A stretch of DNA of 64,000 nucleotides from Actinocorallia sp. API 0066. GTDB taxonomy: Bacteria; Actinomycetota; Actinomycetes; Streptosporangiales; Streptosporangiaceae. The stretch is taken from NCBI RefSeq assembly GCF_020991275.1, contig NZ_JAJLQY010000017.1:62001-126000 (forward strand). The letters are read 5' to 3'. Below are positions 57,059 through 64,000 of this stretch, piece after piece (within the stretch, counting starts at the first letter, position 1; the number at the start of each line of letters is the position of its first letter). The notes beneath the pieces were generated by a model that made no database searches, was not told the origin of the DNA, and worked only from the letters and a program-made list of their open reading frames with translations. Position numbers and translations under genes: made by a program.

Positions 57059-58102
57059 TCAGGTGGGTTTTCTGGCTATGACGATGTCGCGGAGGATGGA
57101 CTGGTCCACGCGGTGGGCGAAGTCGCGGTAGGGGCCTTCGTCCAGGGGGTCCAGGCCCGCGTCGGCGAGGAGTCGCAGGGCCTCGGAGCGGGGGGTGACG
57201 TGGGTGTTCCAGGCGATGCCCAGGGTGCCGCCGGGCTTGAGGAGGCGGGTCCAGGCGGGGAGGGCGGCTTCGAGGAGGGCGGAGGGGCTGCGGCTCAGGG
57301 ACTGCTGGGTGCGGGCGCCGTGCTGGACGCCGTAGGGGGCGTCGGTGACGATGGCGTCGAAGGAGCGGGCGGCGAAGAACTCGGCGGCGCGGGTGGTGTC
57401 GGCGTTGACGACGGTCAGGCGGCGTTTGTCGCCGGCCTTGTAGTCGTCCTTGGCCAGGCCCAGGGTGACGTCGAGCTTGCGGCCGACGAGCTTGCGGTCG
57501 CGGCGGACCGGGACGAGCTCGGCGGTGTGCTTGAGGCGCTTGCGCTTCAGCCAGGTCCTGAGGAAGCCCGCGTACGCCTCGAAGTCCTTGGTGTCGATGT
57601 CCATGCCGTCGGCGTTCCAGCCGTACATGAGCGCCTGGTTCAGGGTGGTGCCCCGGCCGCACATCGGGTCGAGGACGCGGAGGGCGCGGCTGATTGACGC
57701 GGGCCCGGAGGCCGACGCCCAGACGGTGACGTTGAGCAGCATCTTGGTGAACTGCTCGTTGGTCTTGCCCGCGTACTTCTGGATGGTGAGGAGGTCGTCG
57801 TCAAGGCGGTCGAGGGGGGCGAGCGGGACGGGGTGCAGGCCGCCGTCCCCGGCGATCCGGAAGAGGGCGTACAGGGCCGAGAGGTTCGACAGGAAGGCGA
57901 TCTCCCGGTCGGCGGGGTCGGCGAGCGTGAAGGTGAGGTAGGGCACGCCGCCGAAGGTCGCGGGCTCCAGGCCGGTGATCCTCCCGCCCAGGATCTCGCG
58001 GTCCAGGACGCGCAGTTCGGCCGCCATGAGGGAGACCGAGGCGTCCGCGTAGACGCGGTTGGCGGACGGGAGGATCAGGATGCCGAAACGCTGCTTGCTC
58101 AC
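57059..58102 (-). CDS. TRM11-like RNA methyltransferase
   Basis: The 347-residue protein has a class I methyltransferase domain with motif I LDPMCGRGTTLNQALMYGW and motif IV FDAIVTDAPYGVQHG, where DAPYG takes the place of the DPPYG of N2-guanosine and TRM11-type enzymes. The N-terminal part could be a THUMP-like RNA-binding region. The predicted substrate is tRNA, inferred only. GTG start; TAGAAT 6 nt upstream suggests a leaderless mRNA. Confidence 0.82.
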   Translation of the reverse strand: MSKQRFGILILPSANRVYADASVSLMAAELRVLDREILGGRITGLEPATFGGVPYLTFTLADPADREIAFLSNLSALYALFRIAGDGGLHPVPLAPLDRLDDDLLTIQKYAGKTNEQFTKMLLNVTVWASASGPASISRALRVLDPMCGRGTTLNQALMYGWNADGMDIDTKDFEAYAGFLRTWLKRKRLKHTAELVPVRRDRKLVGRKLDVTLGLAKDDYKAGDKRRLTVVNADTTRAAEFFAARSFDAIVTDAPYGVQHGARTQQSLSRSPSALLEAALPAWTRLLKPGGTLGIAWNTHVTPRSEALRLLADAGLDPLDEGPYRDFAHRVDQSILRDIVIARKPT

Positions 58103-58108
58103 CGGGAA

Positions 58109-58114
58109 ATTCTA
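58109..58114 (-). promoter_or_regulatory. Candidate -10 box for the TRM11-like gene
   Basis: On the minus strand TAGAAT, a near-ideal -10 hexamer, ends 6 nt before the GTG start. The upstream gene ends only 8 bp beyond it. Confidence 0.45.
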
Positions 58115-58121
58115 GGGATCC

Positions 58122-59666
58122 TCAGCGGTCCCGCACGGTGACAAGCCCGCCGACGACGCCCACGTGGGCGGCCCCGTCGGGGGTGAGGGTGACCGGAGCC
58201 CAGTTGTTGTCGTAGAGCTTGCCGGTACCCGTGAGCACCTTGAAGGCGGTCCTGCCGGTGTGGAAGTCGATCGCCGTCAGGTACCAGGCGTCCACGCCGT
58301 CCTTGCGGGGCTCCTTGGTGTAGGCGTACACGAGGCCGCCGGGGACGCTCGCCTTCGCGACGGTGGAGGGGCTGCGCTCCTTGCTCGTCCAGACGGTCCG
58401 GCAGCCGGAGGCGGTGATGTCGATGCGTGACAGGCCGCCGTGGGCGGACGCGCCCGCGGGCAGCTCTACGAAGTTCCGGTAGCCGGAGTTGTTCTCCACG
58501 ACGAGGCTGCGGCCGAACCCGATGAGGGAGTTGTCCGTCGCTGATCTGCCGGGCTTGAAGACGGGCACCTTGCACAGCCGCTTGCCGTCGCCCATCCGGT
58601 ACACGAGGACGTTCATCCGAGGCTCGGCGTTGTCTGTGATGGCGACGAGCCCGCCTTGCAGCAGCGTGGGTGTGGTGCCCGAGCCCTGGTCGAGCTGGCC
58701 GGACTTGCGGCGGGTTCCCCTGTCGTAGGTCTTGCGCCAGACGGCCTTGGGTTTGCCGGACGCGTCGGCCCTGAACCGGTAGAGGGCGTGGTCGCTGACG
58801 ATGGAGACGCCGTCGCGGGAGGCGGCGAAGGAGTTCTGGATCTGCTCGCCCCTGAGGCGGATCACCTTGACGCGGCCGTTCTTCGGGTTGACCGTGCCGA
58901 CCCTGCCCTTGCGGGTCACCCACCAGATGTTCCCCTTCCAGTCGGGCTGGACGGAGGTGATGGGGTCGCACTCACCCTTCGGCCTGGGATTCGCCCACGT
59001 CGGGCACGAATGCGGGACGTGCTTCTTGAGGTTCCAGTCGTCGGTCACCTTGAACGTCCAGCCCTTGGCGGTCCGCACGTGGGCGAAGCGGCGGATGTGG
59101 AAGTTGGAGTCGGCGAGGACCGCCCTGTCCTTGGCGTCCAGGTAGTAGTAGGCGCCTCCGGAGGTGTCGGTGAGGACAGCGTCGAGGTCGAGGCCGGTCA
59201 CCGCCGAGACGGTCGAAGGCCGACCGGGCAGGGCGAACGTCGCGAGGTCGTTCAGGGTCTTCGGGTCGATCAGGCGCAGCGTGAACGTGCCGACGTTGGT
59301 GCACTGGGCGACGATGAGCCCAGTCGAGCGCGCGTAGTTGTGCGTAGAACACAGCCCAGGTAGGCCGCCCGCCTTGGCCGTCGAGACGACCTCGGGGTTC
59401 CGGCCGAGGGGGCCGAGGAACGGGTAGGTGTCGGAGGCCCAGCTGTCGGCGTGCATCGCGGCGGCGCCGGGCGCGGCCATGTGCGGGTTGCGCGGGATCG
59501 GGGCGCCCGGGATGGGCTTGGGCGTCGCCGGGGCGCCGAGGTAGGCGGGGACGGAGTCCTTGCCCGGCCCGTTCGGGATCGGGGCGGCGGACGCCGCGGC
59601 GGCGGGCACGAGGGTCGCGCCCAGCACGGGGAGCAAAATGCCGGAGATGAGCATGATCGTCCGCAT
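58122..59666 (-). CDS. Secreted propeller-like protein of unknown function
   Basis: The 514-residue protein starts MRTIMLISGILLPVLGATLV, a signal peptide probably cleaved after ASAA. There is no lipobox or membrane anchor. The body shows repeated short blocks such as TVSAVTGLDLDAVLTDTSGG, IWWVTRKGRVGTVNPKNGRV and TAIDFHTGRTAFKVLTGTG, consistent with a beta-propeller of PQQ-like repeats. No catalytic motif is recognised. An upstream GTG at 59675 is possible. It is divergent from the LLM oxidoreductase cluster. Confidence 0.75.
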   Translation of the reverse strand: MRTIMLISGILLPVLGATLVPAAAASAAPIPNGPGKDSVPAYLGAPATPKPIPGAPIPRNPHMAAPGAAAMHADSWASDTYPFLGPLGRNPEVVSTAKAGGLPGLCSTHNYARSTGLIVAQCTNVGTFTLRLIDPKTLNDLATFALPGRPSTVSAVTGLDLDAVLTDTSGGAYYYLDAKDRAVLADSNFHIRRFAHVRTAKGWTFKVTDDWNLKKHVPHSCPTWANPRPKGECDPITSVQPDWKGNIWWVTRKGRVGTVNPKNGRVKVIRLRGEQIQNSFAASRDGVSIVSDHALYRFRADASGKPKAVWRKTYDRGTRRKSGQLDQGSGTTPTLLQGGLVAITDNAEPRMNVLVYRMGDGKRLCKVPVFKPGRSATDNSLIGFGRSLVVENNSGYRNFVELPAGASAHGGLSRIDITASGCRTVWTSKERSPSTVAKASVPGGLVYAYTKEPRKDGVDAWYLTAIDFHTGRTAFKVLTGTGKLYDNNWAPVTLTPDGAAHVGVVGGLVTVRDR

Positions 59667-59730
59667 ATGGCACACCTTAGTGGAGTTTTCCGATCGGAAT
59701 GATCCGGATGCGCACCCCCCGCCGCGCGAC

Positions 59731-59760
59731 TTGTTCGGACCGGACGGCCGCTGCTAGTCT
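59731..59760 (+). promoter_or_regulatory. Promoter of the LLM oxidoreductase/ligase operon
   Basis: TTGTTC (59731-59736) and TAGTCT (59755-59760) are 18 bp apart and directly precede the palindrome at 59761-59778. The start site should fall inside the operator. Confidence 0.5.
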
Positions 59761-59778
59761 ACCAAGCGAGCGCTTGGT
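59761..59778. promoter_or_regulatory. TetR-type operator ACCAAGCG-AG-CGCTTGGT
   Basis: A perfect inverted repeat with 8-bp arms and a 2-bp centre abuts the -10 box of the operon. CAAGCG...CGCTTG palindromes are typical of TetR repressors of acyl-CoA and steroid catabolism. No regulator gene is in the window. Confidence 0.65.
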
Positions 59779-59803
59779 TAACACAAGAGAGCGGAGGCGG
59801 GGC

Positions 59804-60868
59804 ATGGCCCTTCGGATCAGCGTCGGCTACGAGCTGGAAGTGCGCGGACGCAGCCGCGAGGTCGAGAGCCGGGCTTTCCGGAACGTGCTCGACCAGGTCG
59901 TCCTCGCCGACGAGCTCGGCATGGACACGGCGTGGTTCGTCGAGCACCACTTCACCCGCGGTTTCTCGCACTCCTCGGCGCCGGACCTGGTGCTCGCGGC
60001 GGCGTCGCAGCGGACCAGCGGCATCCACCTGGGCCTGGGCGTCGTCCTGCTGCCCTTCCAGTCGCCCATCCGCACGGCGGAGCGGGTCGCCACCCTTGAC
60101 GTGCTGTCGGGCGGCCGGGTGGAGTTCGGGACGGGCCGCGGCGCCTCCCCCCTGGAGTACCAGGCGTTCCAGCGGCCGTTCGAGCAGTCGCGGCAGCTGT
60201 GGGAGGAGTCCCTGGAGGCCGTGCTGGCGATCTGGAACGCCGACGGCAAACCGGTGACGCGCAGCAGCGAGTACTTCGAGATCCCCAACGTCTCGGTCTA
60301 TCCGCGGCCCACCCAGGAGCCGCACCCTCCGGTGTGGGTCGCCTCGACGTCCCTTGAGGGCTTCCTCGCGGCCGGGAAGCAGGGCTACAACCTGCTCGGC
60401 ATGACGATGCTCAAGGGCATCGACGACGTGGCCGAGGACATCGCCGCCTACAAGGCGTGCCTCGCGGAGAACGGGTTCGACCCGGAGAGCCGGCGGATCG
60501 CGATCATGATCCCGTGGTACGTCGGCCGGTCCCGGCAGGAGGCGGTGGAGACGGCCGCGGACCCCGTCCTGTGGTACCTGCGCCGCCAGGTCAACCTGGT
60601 CGCGCCGCCGAGCTACACCGACGCCCGGCACGCCACCCACCGCGTCCTCGGGCAGCAGGCCGTGGCCATGCCGCCGGACGAGGCGATGGACATCCTCCGC
60701 GACAACCTGATGGTCGTCATCGACGACGTCGAGGGCTCCCGCAAGGCCGTCGCGCGCCTTGAGGCGGCGGGGGCGACCGACCTCATCCTGCAGGCCCAGG
60801 TCGGCGGCCTCGCGCACGAGCACGTCACCGACTCGATGCGCCGGTTCATGAACGAGGTGATGAAGTGA
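59804..60868 (+). CDS. LLM class flavin-dependent oxidoreductase
   Basis: A 354-residue luciferase-like monooxygenase behind GGAGG. Family landmarks include GMDTAWFVEHHF near the N-terminus, SAPDLVLAAASQRTS, RVATLDVLSGGRVEFGTGRG and PPVWVASTSLEGFLAAGKQG. It uses reduced flavin, FMNH2 or F420; the cofactor is not decidable. It is first in an operon with two ligase-like genes, suggesting oxidation of a carboxylic acid or CoA ester pathway intermediate. An operator-like palindrome controls the promoter. Confidence 0.9.
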   Translation: MALRISVGYELEVRGRSREVESRAFRNVLDQVVLADELGMDTAWFVEHHFTRGFSHSSAPDLVLAAASQRTSGIHLGLGVVLLPFQSPIRTAERVATLDVLSGGRVEFGTGRGASPLEYQAFQRPFEQSRQLWEESLEAVLAIWNADGKPVTRSSEYFEIPNVSVYPRPTQEPHPPVWVASTSLEGFLAAGKQGYNLLGMTMLKGIDDVAEDIAAYKACLAENGFDPESRRIAIMIPWYVGRSRQEAVETAADPVLWYLRRQVNLVAPPSYTDARHATHRVLGQQAVAMPPDEAMDILRDNLMVVIDDVEGSRKAVARLEAAGATDLILQAQVGGLAHEHVTDSMRRFMNEVMK

Positions 60869-61905
60869 CCTGGACCTCCCGCGAGGACTTCCCGCCGGGC
60901 GCCTCCGCGCGCGGCCTCCTGCTCGTCTCCCCCGACGCCGACGTCGTCGCCCCCCTGTCCGCGCAGGACAGGGCGGCGGCCCTGGAGCTGACGGCCGCGA
61001 CGCTGAAGGCGGCCGGGGTGGGCGCGGGCGACCGCGTCGTCGTCGCGCTGAACAACGACGGCGAGCTGCAAGGCTCGTCGCTGGCTGAGGCGGCGCTTTC
61101 GGTGGCCGAGGCCGTCGCGTCGGTCGGGCCGCGCGGACGGCTGCGGCTGCACCGCGCGCTGACGCGGACACAGGCGAACGTGCTGGTCACGACGCCTTCG
61201 GGCGCGATGGACTTCCTCGCCAGGCTGCACCTTGAGTTCCTGCTCGACCCGCTGGACCTGGAGCTGGAGCGGATCCTCCTCGTCGGGGAGATCCCGTCGC
61301 GCAACTGGCTGCGCCAGCTGGAGGACGAGTTCGACGCCGAGGTCGTGCAGCTGTTCGCCGACCCGTTCTTCGGCGTGCCGGTCGCCTACGGGCCGTCGCT
61401 GACGCCCGTCCGCGAGGGCCTGATCGGGCTCGCGCCGCCCGCCAAGGACGAACTGGTCGCCGACCACGCCGGGCCCGCCGAGATCGTCGTCACGCCGCGC
61501 TGGCACACGACGTTGGGCGGCGCGCGCCTGCGGACCGGGTGGTTCACCGCGGGCGGGGCCGCCCAGCCGACGCACACCGCGGGCGAGCACCTGCTCGTGC
61601 GGGGCCGCTGGCTGTCGCTGCCGCGCGTCACCGACGTGCTGTCGCGCATCGACGGGATCAGCCACTGGAACCTGGAGGTCTCCCGCGAGGGCACGCTCGA
61701 CCGCGCGGTGCTGCGGGTGACGTTCGCGCGCGACAGCCTCGTGCGGAACCCGATGTGGTCGGGGCGCGTCACCCAGGCCCTCGTCGGCGTCACCCCGGTC
61801 ACGATCGAGGTAGCCGTCGCCCCGGAAGCCGCTGAGACGGCCGTGGCGCCCGCCGTCACGGACCTGCGCGGACACCACCTGGGCCGCGACCGCTCGGCCC
61901 TCTGA
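60865..61905 (+). CDS. Degenerate PaaK-like (phenylacetate-CoA ligase family) protein
   Basis: The 346-residue protein overlaps the oxidoreductase stop (ATGA). It resembles PaaK-type adenylating enzymes in the middle (ANVLVTTPSGAMDFLARLHL, ILLVGEIPSRNWLRQLEDEF) and C-terminal region (LVRGRWLSLPRVTDVLSRID). The phosphate-binding Ser/Thr/Gly loop and the YG(L/M)SE adenylate motif are absent; the latter region reads LFADPFFG. It is also shorter than PaaK (about 430). A catalytically dead or strongly diverged partner of the next ligase is likely, but activity cannot be excluded. Confidence 0.65.
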   Translation: MTWTSREDFPPGASARGLLLVSPDADVVAPLSAQDRAAALELTAATLKAAGVGAGDRVVVALNNDGELQGSSLAEAALSVAEAVASVGPRGRLRLHRALTRTQANVLVTTPSGAMDFLARLHLEFLLDPLDLELERILLVGEIPSRNWLRQLEDEFDAEVVQLFADPFFGVPVAYGPSLTPVREGLIGLAPPAKDELVADHAGPAEIVVTPRWHTTLGGARLRTGWFTAGGAAQPTHTAGEHLLVRGRWLSLPRVTDVLSRIDGISHWNLEVSREGTLDRAVLRVTFARDSLVRNPMWSGRVTQALVGVTPVTIEVAVAPEAAETAVAPAVTDLRGHHLGRDRSAL

Positions 61906-61944
61906 GCCGCCCTGAGCCGCCCCCGCGAGTTTGAGGAGTCCTGG

Positions 61945-63483
61945 ATGGAAGTGGAGCCGGTACCGGACTGGGGCACGATCCCGCGCATGCTGCGCGACCG
62001 CGCGCGGACGCACGGCGCGGTCGAGGTCGTGCTGGCCGACGACGAGGCGCTGACGCTCGCCGCGCTGCGGGAGCGGGCGGCTCGGGTGGCCCGTGGCCTC
62101 ATCGCGCTGGGCGTCGAGCCGGGCGACCGGGTGGCGATCTGGGCGCCCAACACGCCCGACTGGGTCGTCACCGCCTACGGGCTGTGGGACGCGGGCGCGG
62201 CGGTCGCGCCGCTGTCCACCCGGTTCCGCGGCATCGAGGCGGCCGACGTGCTGCGCAAGACCGGCGCGAAGGTGCTGTTCGTCGCCGAGGGCTTCATGGA
62301 CACGTCGTACCTGGCGATGCTGGAAGGCCACGACCTGCCCGACCTCCAGGCCGTCATCCCCTACGGCGGCGAGGAGTGGGCTGCCTTCCTGGCGCGCGGC
62401 GCGGAGGTGGCCGCCGAGGAGGCCGAGCGGCGTGCTCTCGCCGTCGCGCCGGGCGACCTCGCCGAGATCATGGCGACGTCCGGCACCACGGGCGCGCCCA
62501 AGGGCGTCATGCTCCAGCACTGGCAGCTGCTGCGCGGCTACTGGGACTGGGCCGAGCTGGTGACGCTGCGCGAGGGCGACAGGTATCCCGTCATCGCGCC
62601 GTTCTCGCACGGGTTCGGTATCAACGCCGGGCTACTGGCCAGCGTCCTGCGCGCCGCCACGATGATGCCGATCGCGCTGTTCCAGCCCGACCGGCTGCTC
62701 GACCTCATCGAGTCGCGCCGTGTCAGCCTCATCGCGGGCGCCCCCGCGATGTTCTTCAAGCTGCTAGACGAGCTGCCGGGCCGCGACGTCTCCTCGCTGC
62801 GCGTCGCGATCTGCGGGGCCGCCGCGGTGCCGTCGGAGCTGATCCGGCGGATGCTCGCCGAGGCCGGGGTCGAGCGGATGATCAACGCCTACGGGCTCAT
62901 GGAAGGCACCGTGGTGTCCATGACCCGCGCGGGCGATCCCGTCGACGTCGTCGCGGGCACCACGGGCCGCGCGGTACCGGGCGTCGAGCTACGGATCGTC
63001 GACGACGAGGGCAAGGACCTCGCTTCCGGAGAGCGCGGAGAGATCCTGGTAGGCGGCTACGGCGTCATGCCCGGCTACTGGAAGGACCCCGAGCGGACGG
63101 CCGAGGCGGTGGACGCGGACGGCTGGCTGCGCACCGGGGACATCGGCACCCTGGACGAGGCGGGCAACCTCACGATCGTGGACCGCAAGAAGGAGATGTT
63201 CATCGCCAACGGCTTCAACGCCTACCCGGCGGAGATCGAGGCGCTGCTCCTGCGCTGCCCGGGTGTGTCGCAGGCCGCCGTCATCGGAATCCCCGACGCG
63301 AAGACGGGCGAGGCGGCGTGCGCCTTCGTCGTCGGAAGCGCCACGCCGGAGGACGTGCGGGCGTGGGCGCGGGAGAACATGTCGAACTACAAGGTGCCCC
63401 GACGGGTCGTGCCCGTCGAGGCGCTTCCGTTGAACGTCAACGGCAAGGTGGACAAGCTCGCGCTCCGCGCTTCGGTCGCCTGA
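61945..63483 (+). CDS. Acyl-CoA synthetase (FadD3-like AMP-binding ligase)
   Basis: A 512-residue adenylate-forming enzyme. The P-loop MATSGTTGAPKGVM lies near residue 175; INAYGLMEGTVVSMT, the Asp/Arg region GWLRTGDIGTLDEAGNLTIV and DRKKEMFIANGFNAYPAEIE, and the C-terminal lysine in NVNGKVDK are intact. It ligates a carboxylic acid to CoA. Overall it resembles FadD3-type ligases of steroid and aromatic degradation, so a ring-derived acid is possible; the exact substrate is unknown. GAGGAG precedes the start. Confidence 0.88.
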   Translation: MEVEPVPDWGTIPRMLRDRARTHGAVEVVLADDEALTLAALRERAARVARGLIALGVEPGDRVAIWAPNTPDWVVTAYGLWDAGAAVAPLSTRFRGIEAADVLRKTGAKVLFVAEGFMDTSYLAMLEGHDLPDLQAVIPYGGEEWAAFLARGAEVAAEEAERRALAVAPGDLAEIMATSGTTGAPKGVMLQHWQLLRGYWDWAELVTLREGDRYPVIAPFSHGFGINAGLLASVLRAATMMPIALFQPDRLLDLIESRRVSLIAGAPAMFFKLLDELPGRDVSSLRVAICGAAAVPSELIRRMLAEAGVERMINAYGLMEGTVVSMTRAGDPVDVVAGTTGRAVPGVELRIVDDEGKDLASGERGEILVGGYGVMPGYWKDPERTAEAVDADGWLRTGDIGTLDEAGNLTIVDRKKEMFIANGFNAYPAEIEALLLRCPGVSQAAVIGIPDAKTGEAACAFVVGSATPEDVRAWARENMSNYKVPRRVVPVEALPLNVNGKVDKLALRASVA

Positions 63484-63489
63484 GGCTCC

Positions 63490-63867
63490 TCACGCGGGGG
63501 TCCACTGGACGAGGCCGTCCCGGAGGACGGCGCGGACGGGGAGCCCGGGGGCGAGCGCCTCAGGGGCGGCGTCCACGAGGTTGCCGTACATGAGGATGTC
63601 CTCGCCCTCGTCCAGCCGTACGCACACGACCGCGTAGGGGACGGGCAGGTCCGGCAGGAACCTCTGGTGGTTGACGATCCAGCTGTAGACCCGGCCCGTC
63701 CCGCGCGCGGGCACCCATGCCGTCTCACGGGAGCGGCAGCGGTTGCAGAGCGCGCGCGCGGGGAAGCGCGGTACACCGCACGAGGCGCAGCGTTGGAGCA
63801 GCAGCTCGCCGCGGTCCACCGCCGCCCACCAGGGGGCGGAGTCGCGGTCGGGGTCCAGGCGGGTCAT
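63490..63867 (-). CDS. DUF35 OB-fold/zinc-ribbon protein (thiolase or hydratase partner)
   Basis: The 125-residue protein has a rubredoxin-like zinc ribbon (CASCGVPRFPARALCNRC) and an OB fold (GRVYSWIVNHQRFLPDLPVP). DUF35 proteins bind acyl-CoA and complex with thiolases or MaoC-like hydratases, for example in steroid side-chain degradation. Its ATG overlaps the stop of the upstream thiolase-like gene (ATGA). Convergent with the acyl-CoA synthetase, 6 bp apart. Confidence 0.87.
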   Translation of the reverse strand: MTRLDPDRDSAPWWAAVDRGELLLQRCASCGVPRFPARALCNRCRSRETAWVPARGTGRVYSWIVNHQRFLPDLPVPYAVVCVRLDEGEDILMYGNLVDAAPEALAPGLPVRAVLRDGLVQWTPA

Positions 63868-64000
63868 CGCTCTCCTCGCAGGATCAGGGCCGAGGTCCCG
63901 GCCAGGACGTAGCCGGGCTGGGCGGTCGAGAGCGCGACCCGCGCGCCCGCCACCTGCCGGTCGCCCGCGGTGCCGCGCAGCTGCGCGACGGCCTCCGCGA
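63864..64000 (-). CDS. Thiolase/lipid-transfer-type protein, C-terminal end only
   Basis: The minus strand from the window edge reads AEAVAQLRGTAGDRQVAGAR and then VALSTAQPGYVLAGTSALIL before TGA at 63864-63866. E-x3-QLRG-x-AGDRQV-x-GAR is the usual C-terminus of thiolase-like SCP-x/Ltp proteins, although the following segment normally has a conserved histidine or glycine run that is altered here. It is coupled to the DUF35 gene, the standard pair for acyl-CoA thiolysis or retro-aldol cleavage. Confidence 0.75.
   Translation of the reverse strand, partial: AEAVAQLRGTAGDRQVAGARVALSTAQPGYVLAGTSALILRGER

Noticed and set aside
59761-59778. A KstR2 operator of the cholesterol regulon
   Set aside because: KstR2 sites have CAAG-N2-CTTG; here the CAAG and CTTG arms are six bases apart.
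60865-61905. A frameshifted pseudogene
   Set aside because: The frame is open over its whole length, is coupled to its neighbour and has normal codon use, so divergence fits better than decay.

Overview
The window is a high-GC actinobacterial chromosome segment. GC-rich codons, GTG starts, GTGA/ATGA stop-start overlaps and a mycobacterial-type SOS box all point that way. The gene order is the conserved actinobacterial core block: miaB, gluABCD, DUF3046, recA-recX, then clgR, cinA, pgsA, rimO, ftsK, then dapA-rnj, dapB, M16 peptidase, pnp, rpsO, ribF, truB, rbfA, infB, ylxR, nusA, rimP. A Streptosporangiales-type organism is plausible, but species cannot be read from the sequence.

Region by region. 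1-6250: the 5' end of miaB (minus strand), a four-gene glutamate-type ABC importer, an S9 peptidase and a DUF3046 protein. 6247-9208: a minus-strand island between DUF3046 and recA. It encodes a Gly-tailed lipoprotein, a glutathionylspermidine-synthase-like ATP-grasp ligase, a DUF350 membrane protein and a second ATP-grasp protein. 9374-16511: SOS-controlled recA, recX and a very large Lhr-type helicase. 16512-17372: an almost gene-free stretch with a degenerate 21-bp tandem repeat. 17373-20755: a ROK regulator, a cysteine-free Rrf2 regulator and a YndJ/DUF1990 pair behind two operator-like palindromes. 20957-28175: clgR, cinA, pgsA, rimO, a RodZ-like HTH protein and ftsK. 28256-34492: a Crp/Fnr regulator, menA, a drug-type MFS pump, an EamA/MocR divergent pair whose ATG codons overlap, and a GNAT enzyme. 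34774-43826: dapA, rnj, a receptor Ser/Thr kinase, ung, an orphan ModA-like lipoprotein, a transglutaminase-like protein, dapB and an M16 peptidase. 43945-55819: the pnp-to-rimP translation and RNA-metabolism block. 56021-64000: two ferritin-like proteins, a TRM11-like methyltransferase, a secreted propeller-like protein, and a catabolic cluster (LLM oxidoreductase, degenerate PaaK-like protein, acyl-CoA ligase) convergent with a DUF35/thiolase pair that runs off the window.

Most genes are housekeeping. The less ordinary signals are the amidoligase/Gly-tail island, the 21-bp array, the symmetric MocR/EamA operator-promoter, a potential branched RNA before dapA, orphan TetR-like operators, C-to-G skew switches in disordered protein linkers, and many starts with a TANNNT box 6-8 nt upstream that suggests leaderless mRNAs. 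No tRNA, rRNA, CRISPR array, insertion sequence or phage gene was seen.
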